Of a stretch of 6,988 bases of DNA, positions 1 through 6,435 are shown in pieces. The notes beneath the pieces are model-generated. The model saw nothing but the letters and a program-made list of their open reading frames with translations. It was not told the DNA's origin and did not search any database. Source of the stretch: Deltaproteobacteria bacterium (lineage in GTDB: Bacteria > Desulfobacterota > Desulfuromonadia > Desulfuromonadales > BM103). Each line of letters opens with the position of its first letter. Position 1 is the first letter of the stretch. A program made the position numbers and the translations under genes. The stretch is from positions 1-6,988 of the forward strand of contig SBFN01000054.1 of the NCBI GenBank assembly GCA_006226895.1, read 5' to 3'.

Positions 1-827
1 TCCCCGGAGACATTGTAGGCGACCAGCGGCAGGTTGTAGCGTTCTTTCAGGTCGCGCAGAATGTCGAGATAGGCGAGTGCCGGCTTGACCATGAGAAAAT
101 CGGCACATTCCTGAATATCGAGTTCTGCTTCGCGGAAAGCCTCGATGCGGTTGGCCGGATCCATCTGGTAGCTGCGACGGTCACCGAACTGAGGTGTCGA
201 TTCGGCCGCATCGCGGAAAGGCCCGTAGTAGGCGCTGGCGTACTTGACCGCATAGCTCATGACCGGGATATCTGTGAAGCCGTTGGCGTCGAGGACTTCG
301 CGTATCGCGGCAACGCGGCCGTCCATCATGTCGGAAGGGGCAACGATGTCGGCTCCGGCGCGGGCATGGGAGAGAGCCTCAGCAGCGAGCAGTTTGAGCG
401 TCTCGTCGTTGTCGACGTCACCATCCTTGATCACGCCACAGTGGCCGTGATCGGTGTACTCGCACATGCAGACGTCGGTGATGACCAACAGCTTCGGCAC
501 TTCGGCCTTAAGCGCTTTGATCGTTTCCTGAATGATGCCGGTGTCGGAATAGGCGTCCTGGCCGAGGGGGTCTTTTTCTTCAGGGATGCCGAAGAGTATG
601 ACCGCCGGGATGCCCAGGTCATAGACCTCTTTGGCCTCGGTCACGATATGCTCGATCGACTGTTGGTAGATGCCGGGCATGGAGACGATCTCTTTTTTGA
701 TGTCTTTGCCAAAAGCCGAGAACATCGGGTAGATCATATCTTCGGGGCGCAGAAAGGTTTCACGGACCATGCTGCGCATGGCGTCGTTGCGGCGTAGTCG
801 ACGGGCACGAAATTCGGGGAAAAACAT
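1..827 (-). CDS. hemB: Delta-aminolevulinic acid dehydratase (porphobilinogen synthase), C-terminus cut by window edge
   Basis: HemB condenses two 5-aminolevulinate molecules into porphobilinogen, the second dedicated step of tetrapyrrole synthesis, in the cytoplasm. The window holds 275 codons of a protein usually about 325 residues long; the C-terminus lies beyond base 1. The protein begins [20 protein letters not shown]. The zinc-binding segment [14 protein letters not shown] carries Cys120, Cys122 and Cys130, marking the zinc-dependent class. The two Schiff-base lysines are visible: Lys195 in [13 protein letters not shown] and Lys248 in FLMVKPA. The ATG at 827-825 is preceded by GGAGG (835-839) at seven bases, which fixes the start. 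It is the last gene seen of the ccsA-hemA-hemC-hemD-hemB operon, 51 bases after hemD, and has its own good ribosome binding site. Identification is very secure. Confidence 0.97.
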   Translation of the reverse strand, partial: MFFPEFRARRLRRNDAMRSMVRETFLRPEDMIYPMFSAFGKDIKKEIVSMPGIYQQSIEHIVTEAKEVYDLGIPAVILFGIPEEKDPLGQDAYSDTGIIQETIKALKAEVPKLLVITDVCMCEYTDHGHCGVIKDGDVDNDETLKLLAAEALSHARAGADIVAPSDMMDGRVAAIREVLDANGFTDIPVMSYAVKYASAYYGPFRDAAESTPQFGDRRSYQMDPANRIEAFREAELDIQECADFLMVKPALAYLDILRDLKERYNLPLVAYNVSG

Positions 828-850
828 TATCAAACCTCCGGTTAGGCAAA

Positions 851-866
851 GGCGCGTGGCGCGTGG
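851..866. repeat. Short tandem repeat GGCGCGT between hemD and hemB
   Basis: Two full copies of GGCGCGT and the start of a third stand in tandem in the 51-base gap between hemD and hemB. It is too short to classify and may be neutral. Confidence 0.4.
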
Positions 867-878
867 AGAATCTAAAGA

Positions 879-1673
879 TTACAGTTGCTCGAAATAGTTT
901 CTGATTGCTTTTACAAGTTCTTCAAGCGTGGATTTTTTGGGTTCGACGGTGACGTTGAAGCCGAATTTTCTTGCCGTTTCGCTTGTTAAAGGACCGATTG
1001 AGGCAACCGGAACCCGTTTTGCCAGTGCCCGGCTTTCGTTGTCCAGCAGAGCAACGAAATTCTGGACCGTGGATGACGCGGTAAATGTCAGCAGGTCCAG
1101 GCCCTCGGTGAGCACATGCTGCAGTTTTTTAGCTGTATCGGCCGGTGGCGCGCTGGCATAGGCCACGGGTGCGATGACCTTGGCGCCGGCCGCGGTCAGT
1201 TCAGCCGGAATCAGATCCCGGGCAAGAGCCGCCTTCGGATAGAGCAGCCGTTTTCCTGAAACACGATCCTTGAGGAGCGCGACCACCCCCTCTGCGCGGT
1301 AATCCTGTGGAATCAGGTCTGCGGTGACGCCGCGTTCGACAAGGGCTTCAGCGCTTTTGGGTCCGACGGCTACCGTCTGCATGGCAGACAAGGTCCGGGG
1401 GTTGCGACCTTGCGCGACCATGCGATCAAGGAATGCATTGACTGCGTTAACCGAGGTCAGGATCAGGTAGTCAACCTGATCGAGTTCAGCGATGGCCCGG
1501 TCGAGCTCAACAAAGGAGGCGGGTGGAATGATCTCTATGGTCGGGACCACCACGGGGTCGACACCGATCTCAGAGAGAGCCGCCGTGAGGGCTTTCGCCT
1601 GGTCGCCCGCGCGGGTGACCAGAACTTTTTGCCCTGCTGGGGAGGTCTTTTCAGACGTCCTCTTTGTCAACAT
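879..1673 (-). CDS. hemD: Uroporphyrinogen-III synthase, stand-alone
   Basis: HemD closes and rearranges hydroxymethylbilane into uroporphyrinogen III, the branch point to heme, siroheme and cobalamin. With the start at 1673 it is 264 residues, a normal length for a single-domain enzyme. Typical poorly conserved HemD landmarks are present: KVLVTRAGDQ (16-25), LILTSVNAV (70-78), VAVGPKSAEAL (101-111), LLTFTASSTVQNF (194-206) and SIGPLTSETARKFGFNV (225-241), followed by STLEELVKAI. The frame stays open to 1766, but the upstream part is only an out-of-frame reading of the hemC end, so the ATG at 1673 is preferred. It overlaps hemC by 23 bases and lacks a strong Shine-Dalgarno sequence, suggesting translational coupling to hemC. 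Geobacter relatives often fuse a CobA methyltransferase domain to HemD; that domain is absent here. Confidence 0.92.
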   Translation of the reverse strand: MLTKRTSEKTSPAGQKVLVTRAGDQAKALTAALSEIGVDPVVVPTIEIIPPASFVELDRAIAELDQVDYLILTSVNAVNAFLDRMVAQGRNPRTLSAMQTVAVGPKSAEALVERGVTADLIPQDYRAEGVVALLKDRVSGKRLLYPKAALARDLIPAELTAAGAKVIAPVAYASAPPADTAKKLQHVLTEGLDLLTFTASSTVQNFVALLDNESRALAKRVPVASIGPLTSETARKFGFNVTVEPKKSTLEELVKAIRNYFEQL

Positions 1674-2613
1674 TGAAAGTCTCGTGCTGGTAGACCTCGT
1701 TGAGAATCTTGCCGGCGCCCTGAATGAGAAGATCTTCGCCAAGTGAAACACCCATCTTTTCGGCATCGTGGACGGATCCGGAGATAACTTTCTTCAGGCA
1801 CTTCACACCTTCACAGTCGGCAACGAAGCCGGTCAGGCTGAGGGTCTCGTTTTCTACGGTGCCGTGACAGGCGATCGGTACCTGGCAGCCACCTTCGAGT
1901 GTTTTGAGGAAAGCGCGTTCGGCGCGGACGGCCCAGTCCGTTTCGGCGTGATTGAAGAAATCGATCACCGCGTTGGTCTCGTCATCGTCAATACGGCTCT
2001 CAATGCCGAGTGCTCCCTGACCGATGGCAGGGATCGAAACATCGACTGAGAGGTATTCGCCGATCTGCTTGGTATAGCCGAGACGATGCATGCCTGCTGC
2101 AGCCAGAATGATGGCGTCGAGGTTCTCGTCGGTCAGTTTCTTGATGCGGGTCTGAACATTGCCGCGGATATCGACCATCTGCAGGTCGGGGCGAATATGC
2201 AGAAGTTGAGCTTTGCGGCGCAAGGCGCTGGTGCCGATTCGGGCCCCCTGGGGGAGCTCTCTCCAGCTCTTCACGCCGGGGCGCAGAATGACGATGTCGC
2301 GGCAGTCTTCACGCTCGGTGATGCAGCGCAGAGCCAGCCCTTCGGGGAAGATGGTCGGCACGTCTTTCATTGAATGCACGGCGATGTCGATCTCGCCACG
2401 CAGCATCGCTTCTTCAATCTCCTTGACGAAGAGACCTTTGCCGCCGACCATTGCCAGAGGCACATCGAGGATCTTGTCGCCCTGGGTTTTGATCTTGGTC
2501 AGGGTGACTTCCATCTCGGGATAACGTTTTTCCAGTTCGGATTTCACCCACTCTGCCTGCCAGAGTGCCAGGGCGCTGGCGCGAGTGCCGATGCGCATTT
2601 GTTGTTTAGCCAT
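1651..2613 (-). CDS. hemC: Porphobilinogen deaminase (hydroxymethylbilane synthase)
   Basis: HemC joins four porphobilinogen units into linear hydroxymethylbilane on a covalently bound dipyrromethane cofactor. The 320-residue protein is of usual length. It shows the N-terminal IGTRASALALWQA motif (8-20), the catalytic aspartate in HSMKDVP (Asp84), the arginine-rich GTSALRRKAQL (127-137) and DIRGNVQTR (148-156) segments that bind the substrate carboxylates, and the cofactor-attachment cysteine in LEGGCQVPIACHG (Cys243). The ATG at 2613 sits eight bases after AGGAG (2622-2626), which directly follows the hemA stop codon. The gap to hemA is 13 bases, and the 3' end overlaps the hemD start. All known key residues are present, so an active enzyme is expected. 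Confidence 0.97.
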   Translation of the reverse strand: MAKQQMRIGTRASALALWQAEWVKSELEKRYPEMEVTLTKIKTQGDKILDVPLAMVGGKGLFVKEIEEAMLRGEIDIAVHSMKDVPTIFPEGLALRCITEREDCRDIVILRPGVKSWRELPQGARIGTSALRRKAQLLHIRPDLQMVDIRGNVQTRIKKLTDENLDAIILAAAGMHRLGYTKQIGEYLSVDVSIPAIGQGALGIESRIDDDETNAVIDFFNHAETDWAVRAERAFLKTLEGGCQVPIACHGTVENETLSLTGFVADCEGVKCLKKVISGSVHDAEKMGVSLGEDLLIQGAGKILNEVYQHETFNVDKEDV

Positions 2614-2626
2614 CTAACTAACTCCT

Positions 2627-3943
2627 TTATGCCTGGTCAGGATCGTCCAGGGGTTTGATTTCTTGATCATCGTCTGCCACTGCAGTGAGATCGAAGAGCG
2701 TACGCACTGCGTCGACATAGTCTTCGCCGCTCGTATCGTTCTGCGAATTCTTCAGGATTGCCGTCGGTTTGTGCAGGATCTTGTTAATGATTGCACCGGC
2801 CATCGCTTCGATGCTCTTGCGCTGCTTACCTGTGAGATCCTTGAGGTTGCCAAAAGTTTTTTCCAGCTCCTGCTGGCGAATCTCTTCAAGCTTGCGACGT
2901 AGAGCAATGACTGTTGGTTTGACTTCGAGGTTGCCTAGCCACAGGTGGAACTGGCCAATCTCCTGTTCAACGATCGCTTCAGCCTTGCCGGCTTCTTTCT
3001 GGCGCTCTTTGAGGTTGGCCTGAACAACTCCCTGGAGATCGTCAACATCGTAAAGGTAGGTGTTGCTTATATCATTGACTTTTGGATCGATATCGCGCGG
3101 CACGGCGATGTCGATCAGAAACATCGGACGGTTCTTACGCCGTTTGAGGACTTCTTCCATCTGGCGCTTGCCGAGGATGAAGTTCGGTGCGCCGGTCGAA
3201 GTCATGATGATGTCGACTTCGGCAAGGTGATCGACAAAGCTGTCGAAGGGGACGGCTTTGCCCTCAAACTCAGCTGCCAGCTTTTCCGCTCTTTCAAAGG
3301 TCCGGTTGGTCACCAGAACTTTTGAGATGCCGTTGGTGACAAAATGGCGGGCCGCAAGTTCACACATTTCTCCGGCGCCGATGATCATGACACCCTTGTT
3401 GTCGAGGCGATCAAAGATCTTGCGCGCCAGCTCTACGGCCGCAAAAGAGACAGAGACAGCGTTGCTGGCGATCGCGGTTTCGGTGCGGACCCGCTTGGCG
3501 ACAGAGAAGGCTTTGTGCAGGAAGCGGTTGAGGATGAGCCCGGCGGTTTTGAACTCGGCGGCATAGCCGTAGGCGGTCTTGATCTGGCCGAGGATCTGCG
3601 GCTCACCCAGAACCATCGAGTCGAGGCTGGAGGAGACGCGGAAGAGGTGACGGATCGCTTCCTCTCCCTGATAGTCGAAAAGGTTCTCGCTGATCTCTTC
3701 CGGGGAGACTTCGTGGTATTCCGCCAGGAAACGACGCAACTCTGCGATCGCAGCATCCGGTTCCTTGGTGACGGCACAGAGCTCGACCCGGTTGCAGGTC
3801 GAGATGATCAGTCCTTCGTTGATGGTGGACAACTCGAGCATCTGCCGCAACGGCCGTTCCATGGCTGTTGGTGCAAAGGCGAGTTTTTCCCGAATTTCTA
3901 CCGGCGCTGTTTTATGGCTCAGGCCGATTACGACGATATGCAT
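2627..3943 (-). CDS. hemA: Glutamyl-tRNA reductase
   Basis: HemA reduces the glutamate on charged tRNA-Glu to glutamate-1-semialdehyde with NADPH, the first and usually rate-controlling step of the C5 pathway. The 438-residue product has the expected three-part layout. The N-terminal catalytic domain contains [17 protein letters not shown] (7-23), the nucleophile Cys50 in STCNRVE and His99 in the IRHLFRV segment. Next come [15 protein letters not shown] (106-120) and an NADPH-binding Rossmann domain with VMIIGAGEM (185-193) and [13 protein letters not shown] (211-223). A helical dimerisation domain closes the protein (about 320-420). The start at 3943 follows GGAGAGG with suitable spacing. 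The gene lies 23 bases downstream of ccsA and so shares its promoter. Enterobacterial HemA is regulated through N-terminal turnover, but nothing here shows whether that applies. Confidence 0.97.
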   Translation of the reverse strand: MHIVVIGLSHKTAPVEIREKLAFAPTAMERPLRQMLELSTINEGLIISTCNRVELCAVTKEPDAAIAELRRFLAEYHEVSPEEISENLFDYQGEEAIRHLFRVSSSLDSMVLGEPQILGQIKTAYGYAAEFKTAGLILNRFLHKAFSVAKRVRTETAIASNAVSVSFAAVELARKIFDRLDNKGVMIIGAGEMCELAARHFVTNGISKVLVTNRTFERAEKLAAEFEGKAVPFDSFVDHLAEVDIIMTSTGAPNFILGKRQMEEVLKRRKNRPMFLIDIAVPRDIDPKVNDISNTYLYDVDDLQGVVQANLKERQKEAGKAEAIVEQEIGQFHLWLGNLEVKPTVIALRRKLEEIRQQELEKTFGNLKDLTGKQRKSIEAMAGAIINKILHKPTAILKNSQNDTSGEDYVDAVRTLFDLTAVADDDQEIKPLDDPDQA

Positions 3944-3966
3944 GGCGTTATCCTCTCCGTCTTTCT

Positions 3967-4803
3967 CTATTGCCCCGTAAAGTTACGGAAGCTGTGTTCC
4001 CCGGAGAGGAACATGTTGACGCCAAAGAAGGTGAAGAGCAGCAAGCAGAAGCCGATGATGGCGACGATGGCCGCCCGGCGGCCTCGCCATCCTATGGTAA
4101 GCCGGCCATGCAGAAGGGCGGCATAAATAAACCAGGTGATCAGTGCCCAGGTCTCTTTAGGGTCCCAGCGCCAGTAGCCGCCCCAGGCAGAGTTGGCCCA
4201 GATGGCTCCGGAAATAATTCCCATGGTCATAAGTGGAAACCCGAAAGTCAGGCATTTGTAGTTCATGCTGTCCAGGGTGTCGAGGGAGGGAAGCCGGTAA
4301 AAGAGACCGGAGAATTTCTTGCTTTTCAGCATGCGCTCCTGGAGCAGATACATGATTCCTGCGGCCGCTGCGATCGCAAAGACCGCGTGGCCGAGAAATG
4401 CCAGGGTCACGTGTACCGGAAACCACCAGCTGTCGAGCATCGGATTAAGCGCTGGCGCTTGCGCGGACTGATTGGTGCCGATGATCATCAGGCTCAGAGC
4501 CAAGGGGGTAATAAAAGCTCCAAGCATCACAGTGCGATAGCGCCAATAAAAAAGCAGGTAAGTGCCGATCAGGGCCCAGGCAAAAAAGGACAACGACTCA
4601 TGCAGGCTGGCCACCGGAGCTGCTCCGGATGAACACCAACGGACAACGATGGTGACGCAGTGCACGCCGAAACCACTGATCAGTATCCAGACGGCTGACT
4701 GCCGAACCCCCTCCTTACGTGAGATCACGCCGATCAGGTAGCAGATGGTGGCGACAAAGTAGACCAGCAGGGTGATTTTGAATAGCAGCAGATTCGCAGT
4801 CAT
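3967..4803 (-). CDS. ccsA: Cytochrome c assembly protein, CcsA/ResC family (System II heme handling)
   Basis: This is a 278-residue polytopic inner-membrane protein with about eight hydrophobic segments (roughly 5-27, 36-55, 68-86, 92-110, 129-152, 184-203, 219-232 and 245-264). The tryptophan-rich WWD signature is complete, from WANSAWGGY to WRWDPKETW (202-219); in System II cytochrome c biogenesis it presents heme for attachment to apocytochromes at the outer face of the membrane. Histidines in the usual places flank it: His131 (PVHVTLAF), His232 (ALLHGRL) and His270 (SGEHSF, like the family's GLHSY). It is the first gene of the heme operon. The related HemX of Bacillus also precedes hemA, but the full WWD motif argues for a cytochrome c role; the two alternatives are not fully separable from sequence alone. 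The ribosome binding site before the ATG is weak. A CcsB/ResB partner is not in the window. Confidence 0.93.
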   Translation of the reverse strand: MTANLLLFKITLLVYFVATICYLIGVISRKEGVRQSAVWILISGFGVHCVTIVVRWCSSGAAPVASLHESLSFFAWALIGTYLLFYWRYRTVMLGAFITPLALSLMIIGTNQSAQAPALNPMLDSWWFPVHVTLAFLGHAVFAIAAAAGIMYLLQERMLKSKKFSGLFYRLPSLDTLDSMNYKCLTFGFPLMTMGIISGAIWANSAWGGYWRWDPKETWALITWFIYAALLHGRLTIGWRGRRAAIVAIIGFCLLLFTFFGVNMFLSGEHSFRNFTGQ

Positions 4804-4833
4804 GATGTAACGTCTCGAGGACCAGTCCTGAAT

Positions 4834-4861
4834 TTTCTGGCAATAAGCTGTTTGCCAGAAA
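4834..4861 (-). promoter_or_regulatory. Perfect 10-bp inverted repeat in the ccsA leader
   Basis: TTTCTGGCAA and its exact complement TTGCCAGAAA are separated by 8 bases, 31 bases before the ccsA ATG. The hairpin is strong, but no T-run follows it on either strand, so it is not an ordinary terminator. It could be an RNA structure controlling translation or stability of the heme operon message, or a DNA operator downstream of the promoter. The palindrome is directly visible; the role is inferred. Confidence 0.5.
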
Positions 4862-4897
4862 CCCGGAGCAGCAAGTTGTTAATCTGTTAAAAGACCA

Positions 4898-4917
4898 CCG
4901 GCAATCGCCTCTGCCAG
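4898..4917 (-). promoter_or_regulatory. Leader hairpin 1 of the ccsA-hem operon
   Basis: In the minus-strand leader RNA, CTGGCA (4912-4917) pairs with TGCCGG (4898-4903), including one G-U pair, around an 8-base loop. A short T-rich stretch (TCTTTT, about 4889-4894) follows three bases later, so it resembles a weak terminator. Its arms can also pair with the arms of the stronger hairpin at 4834-4861. A 14-codon GTG-started frame (4879-4923, MALAEAIAGGLLTD) spans it but has a poor ribosome binding site. A function is speculative. Confidence 0.3.
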
Positions 4918-4948
4918 CGCCACTTTCCAAATCTTATCAAACCCCGTA

Positions 4949-4978
4949 AGGATACGATTTTTCACACTTGCCTGTCAA
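4949..4978 (-). promoter_or_regulatory. Sigma70-type promoter of the ccsA-hem operon
   Basis: On the minus strand a perfect -35 box TTGACA (4973-4978) is followed after 18 bases by TATCCT (4949-4954). This predicts a transcript start near 4942 and a leader of about 138 bases before the ccsA ATG. It is the best promoter-like match between the SIS gene and ccsA, and lies where an operon promoter is expected. An 8-base palindrome TTGATCAA (4987-4994) sits just upstream of the -35 box; it could be an activator site but matches no operator I can name. Confidence 0.6.
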
Positions 4979-5141
4979 ATTTCTTGTTGATCAAAGACCG
5001 GGGTTGTTAAGCACGTTTAGTTCTGCGGAGGAAAAGTTGTCAATCCCACTGAAACACAGGAGCTGTTCCTTGCTAGAGTTGGCGGTTCCGTCTCGGCAGG
5101 ACGTGCCGGGGCGAAACTGGTCTGGTCTGTGTTTGCGAGGA

Positions 5142-5717
5142 TCAGGTGCCGAAAAGCTCGCCCTCTACGAGAGTGCAGAGCAGATTGCCAATAAAGAGAG
5201 TGCTTTCCAGCAGCCTTGGTAATGAATCGCTTGGCAGTGCCAGGCTTGTGTTCGGTAGAAAATCGGCGATCTCGGCCTGTTCACTGGCAATCAATATGGT
5301 GCGACAACCTAACTGTTTTGCGGTGTTTAAAGCTTCGCGGTCTGCTTGGCTCAGGTTGGTTCCTGCGAGCACCAGAACCGTATCCTGGTTCGTGGCAAGG
5401 GCGCGTAGCTGACGGCTGAAGAGTTTGCTGCCCTGTTCATCGCTGGCCAGAAATGTTGCCAGCCCGGCATCGTTGGCCAGCGAGATTGCCGGCAGGGCAG
5501 GTCGCTCGAGGGTTTGTCTGTGCAGGAAAGACTGACCGATAATCCCGGCAATAGCGCCGAAGGGGCCACTGCCGACAAGAAAAAGCCGTCCGCTCTGGTG
5601 AAAGGTTGCCACCAGGTGTTCGGCTAGGCTGTTTAAAAGAGGTTTCTGGGTGAGCAGGAAAGGGTCGAGCATTTTTATCTGTTGCTCAACTGCTGCTCTT
5701 ATTTTGTCCTGAGTCAT
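5142..5717 (-). CDS. SIS-domain protein, GmhA/DiaA-like, probably non-catalytic
   Basis: The product has 191 residues, the usual size for the sedoheptulose-7-phosphate isomerase (GmhA)/DiaA group, and no membrane segment. A single SIS fold is recognisable: an N-terminal helical part (1-40), RLFLVGSGPFG (44-54) where GmhA has a GNGGS loop, the shared RPALPAISLANDAGLATFLASD (72-93), FSRQLRALA (100-108), VLVLAGTNLS (114-123) and a closing helix ending LVEGELFG. Aligned by eye with remembered E. coli GmhA without gaps across these segments, the residues equivalent to His61, Glu65 and His180 are Ile59, Ser63 and Asn178, and the STSGNS phosphate loop is altered. It is therefore probably a sugar-phosphate-binding or regulatory protein rather than an isomerase. 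The start at 5717 follows GAGGG at suitable spacing. It lies divergently from trxA and 338 bases upstream of ccsA. The exact function is unknown. Confidence 0.85.
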   Translation of the reverse strand: MTQDKIRAAVEQQIKMLDPFLLTQKPLLNSLAEHLVATFHQSGRLFLVGSGPFGAIAGIIGQSFLHRQTLERPALPAISLANDAGLATFLASDEQGSKLFSRQLRALATNQDTVLVLAGTNLSQADREALNTAKQLGCRTILIASEQAEIADFLPNTSLALPSDSLPRLLESTLFIGNLLCTLVEGELFGT

Positions 5718-5744
5718 AGCGCCCTCGTCTGGTGATTTGCGGTC

Positions 5745-5773
5745 ATCTTAGGGGGAGGTGTGTGAAGTGTCAA
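5745..5773 (-). promoter_or_regulatory. Near-consensus sigma70 promoter of the SIS-domain gene
   Basis: TTGACA (5768-5773), a 17-base spacer and TAAGAT (5745-5750) on the minus strand form a very good promoter. It points into the SIS-domain gene, with a predicted start near 5738 and an untranslated leader of only about 20 bases containing the GAGGG ribosome binding site. Confidence 0.75.
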
Positions 5774-5810
5774 GAGTTGTAACTTTCAAGGCAAGAGTGA
5801 GGATAAGCCC

Positions 5811-5838
5811 TTGATTTTTTGTGCAGGAGGATTATTAT
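5811..5838 (+). promoter_or_regulatory. trxA: Possible trxA promoter
   Basis: TTGATT (5811-5816), a 16-base spacer and TATTAT (5833-5838) are a moderate sigma70 match in the right place for trxA, with a predicted start near 5845. If used, the transcript would omit the upstream ATG at 5837 but keep the trxA ribosome binding site. A weaker alternative lies further upstream: TTGTAA (5777-5782) with GATAAG (5802-5807), a 19-base spacer. Confidence 0.4.
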
Positions 5839-5911
5839 GAAACCTGAATGTTTTAAGGATCCAATTCAAAAGGAGAAAATCTTATGTCCAGTGATAAAGT
5901 CGTCCATGTAA
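5837..5911 (+). CDS. Possible 24-codon upstream open reading frame overlapping the trxA start
   Basis: An ATG at 5837 sits six bases after a perfect AGGAGG (5825-5830) and opens a 24-codon frame starting MKPECFKDPIQKEKIL, ending with TAA at 5909-5911. It contains two cysteines (positions 5 and 17) and overlaps the first 28 bases of trxA in another frame. I recognise no family. It could be a translated leader coupling or controlling trxA, or an accident if transcription starts downstream at about 5845. The ribosome binding site is stronger than most in the window, which is the main reason to list it. Confidence 0.35.
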   Translation: MKPECFKDPIQKEKILCPVIKSSM

Positions 5912-6213
5912 CGGATGATTCTTTTGAGAGTGAAGTCAAGCAATCCTCGGTTCCCGTCCTCGTTGATTTTTGGGCCTCTTGGTGTGCGCCATGCAAGGCG
6001 ATCAGCCCTCTTGTCGACCAGGTCGCCGAAGACTTTGATGGCAAGGTCAAGATCTGCAAGCTGAATGTTGACGAGAACCCTGCGACCCCGGGGCAATTCG
6101 GAGTTCGCGGTATCCCGACGATGATCCTCTTCAAAGACGGTGAGGTTTTTGATCAGGTTGTTGGTGCGGTACCAAAGAATCAGTTGGAAGATTTGTTGAA
6201 GAAGGTTCTTTAA
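5884..6213 (+). CDS. trxA: Thioredoxin
   Basis: A 109-residue cytoplasmic dithiol-disulfide oxidoreductase that, with thioredoxin reductase, keeps protein thiols reduced and donates electrons to reductases. The classical fold is complete: the buried aspartate in VLVDFWASW (Asp28), the redox-active site WCAPC (33-37, cysteines 34 and 37), the KLNVDENP segment (59-66) and the cis-proline in GIPTM (Pro78), followed by ILFKDGE and the closing helix. The active site has alanine where E. coli has glycine, a common variant. There is no signal peptide, so it is cytosolic. The ATG at 5884 follows AAGGAG (5869-5875 region) at good spacing. It is probably transcribed alone: the neighbour upstream is divergent, and a terminator follows about 46 bases after the stop. 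Confidence 0.97.
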   Translation: MSSDKVVHVTDDSFESEVKQSSVPVLVDFWASWCAPCKAISPLVDQVAEDFDGKVKICKLNVDENPATPGQFGVRGIPTMILFKDGEVFDQVVGAVPKNQLEDLLKKVL

Positions 6214-6259
6214 GAGAGCTTATTCTTGATAGGTGCGCCCGGCGCGTTATCGTATACAG

Positions 6260-6305
6260 CCAACAAATAAACCCCGCATTGATTAATGCGGGGTTTATTT
6301 GTTGG
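6260..6305. terminator. Bidirectional intrinsic terminator between trxA and purA
   Basis: Two exactly complementary 21-base arms (6260-6280 and 6285-6305) flank the 4-base loop GATT. The GC-rich core ACCCCGCATT/AATGCGGGGT is followed on both strands by a T-rich stretch (TTTATTTGTT). It therefore fits a rho-independent terminator for trxA on the plus strand and for purA on the minus strand, as expected between convergent genes. Confidence 0.93.
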
Positions 6306-6415
6306 AAGCTTCATTTGGAAATTGGAATTGTGAGATAAGGCTCGTAGGCTAAGAGACAGTTTCCATACAGTCAAGCGCCCTGAACTTCACATGCGGTCCG
6401 TTTTTTGTGTAGCAG

Positions 6416-6435
6416 CCCTTTGCTCAAGCAAAGGG
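6416..6435 (-). other. Hairpin spanning the purA stop codon
   Basis: CCCTTTGC and GCAAAGGG form an exact 8-bp stem with a 4-base loop, TTGA on the minus strand, which contains most of the purA stop codon. No T-run follows on either strand, so it is probably not a terminator by itself. It may protect the mRNA end or be chance. Confidence 0.35.

Larger units (their letters stand above)
4804..5141. other. 338-base intergenic region between ccsA and the SIS-domain gene
   Basis: No convincing gene is visible here. On the minus strand it holds the presumed heme-operon promoter (4949-4978) and a leader of about 138 bases with two hairpins (4834-4861 and 4898-4917). The part nearest the SIS gene end (about 4980-5141) shows no clear intrinsic terminator: the small hairpin CGGCA-CGTCC-TGCCG near 5093-5107 lacks a T-run. 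Some readthrough from the SIS gene into the heme operon therefore cannot be excluded. An 84-codon plus-strand frame (4968-5222) looks accidental. Confidence 0.7.

Noticed and set aside
366..797. 143-codon plus-strand open frame
   Set aside because: It is antisense to the well-supported hemB frame.
1674..1766. 31-residue N-terminal extension of HemD
   Set aside because: This stretch is hemC coding sequence in another frame, its residues are not HemD-like, and it would make an implausibly long overlap.
3344..4126. 260-codon plus-strand open frame
   Set aside because: It lies antisense to the end of ccsA and most of hemA, both certain genes, and its translation shows no recognisable domain. 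It reflects codon bias in the real genes.
3868..4632. 254-codon plus-strand open frame
   Set aside because: It is antisense to ccsA, has a composition unlike a real protein and shows no motif.
4987..4994. TTGATCAA as an FNR/CRP-family site
   Set aside because: FNR sites need four bases between the TTGAT and ATCAA halves; these halves overlap with no spacer.
5015..5043. Second TTGACA on the minus strand (5038-5043) as a promoter
   Set aside because: At 17 bases the would-be -10 box is CTAAAC, a poor match; the promoter at 4949-4978 is better.
4968..5222. 84-codon plus-strand frame in the ccsA/SIS gap
   Set aside because: It starts with a non-ATG codon, overlaps the promoter and the SIS gene end, and resembles nothing known to me.
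6416..6435. Stop-codon hairpin as the purA terminator
   Set aside because: No T-run follows it on the minus strand, and a far better bidirectional terminator lies at 6260-6305.
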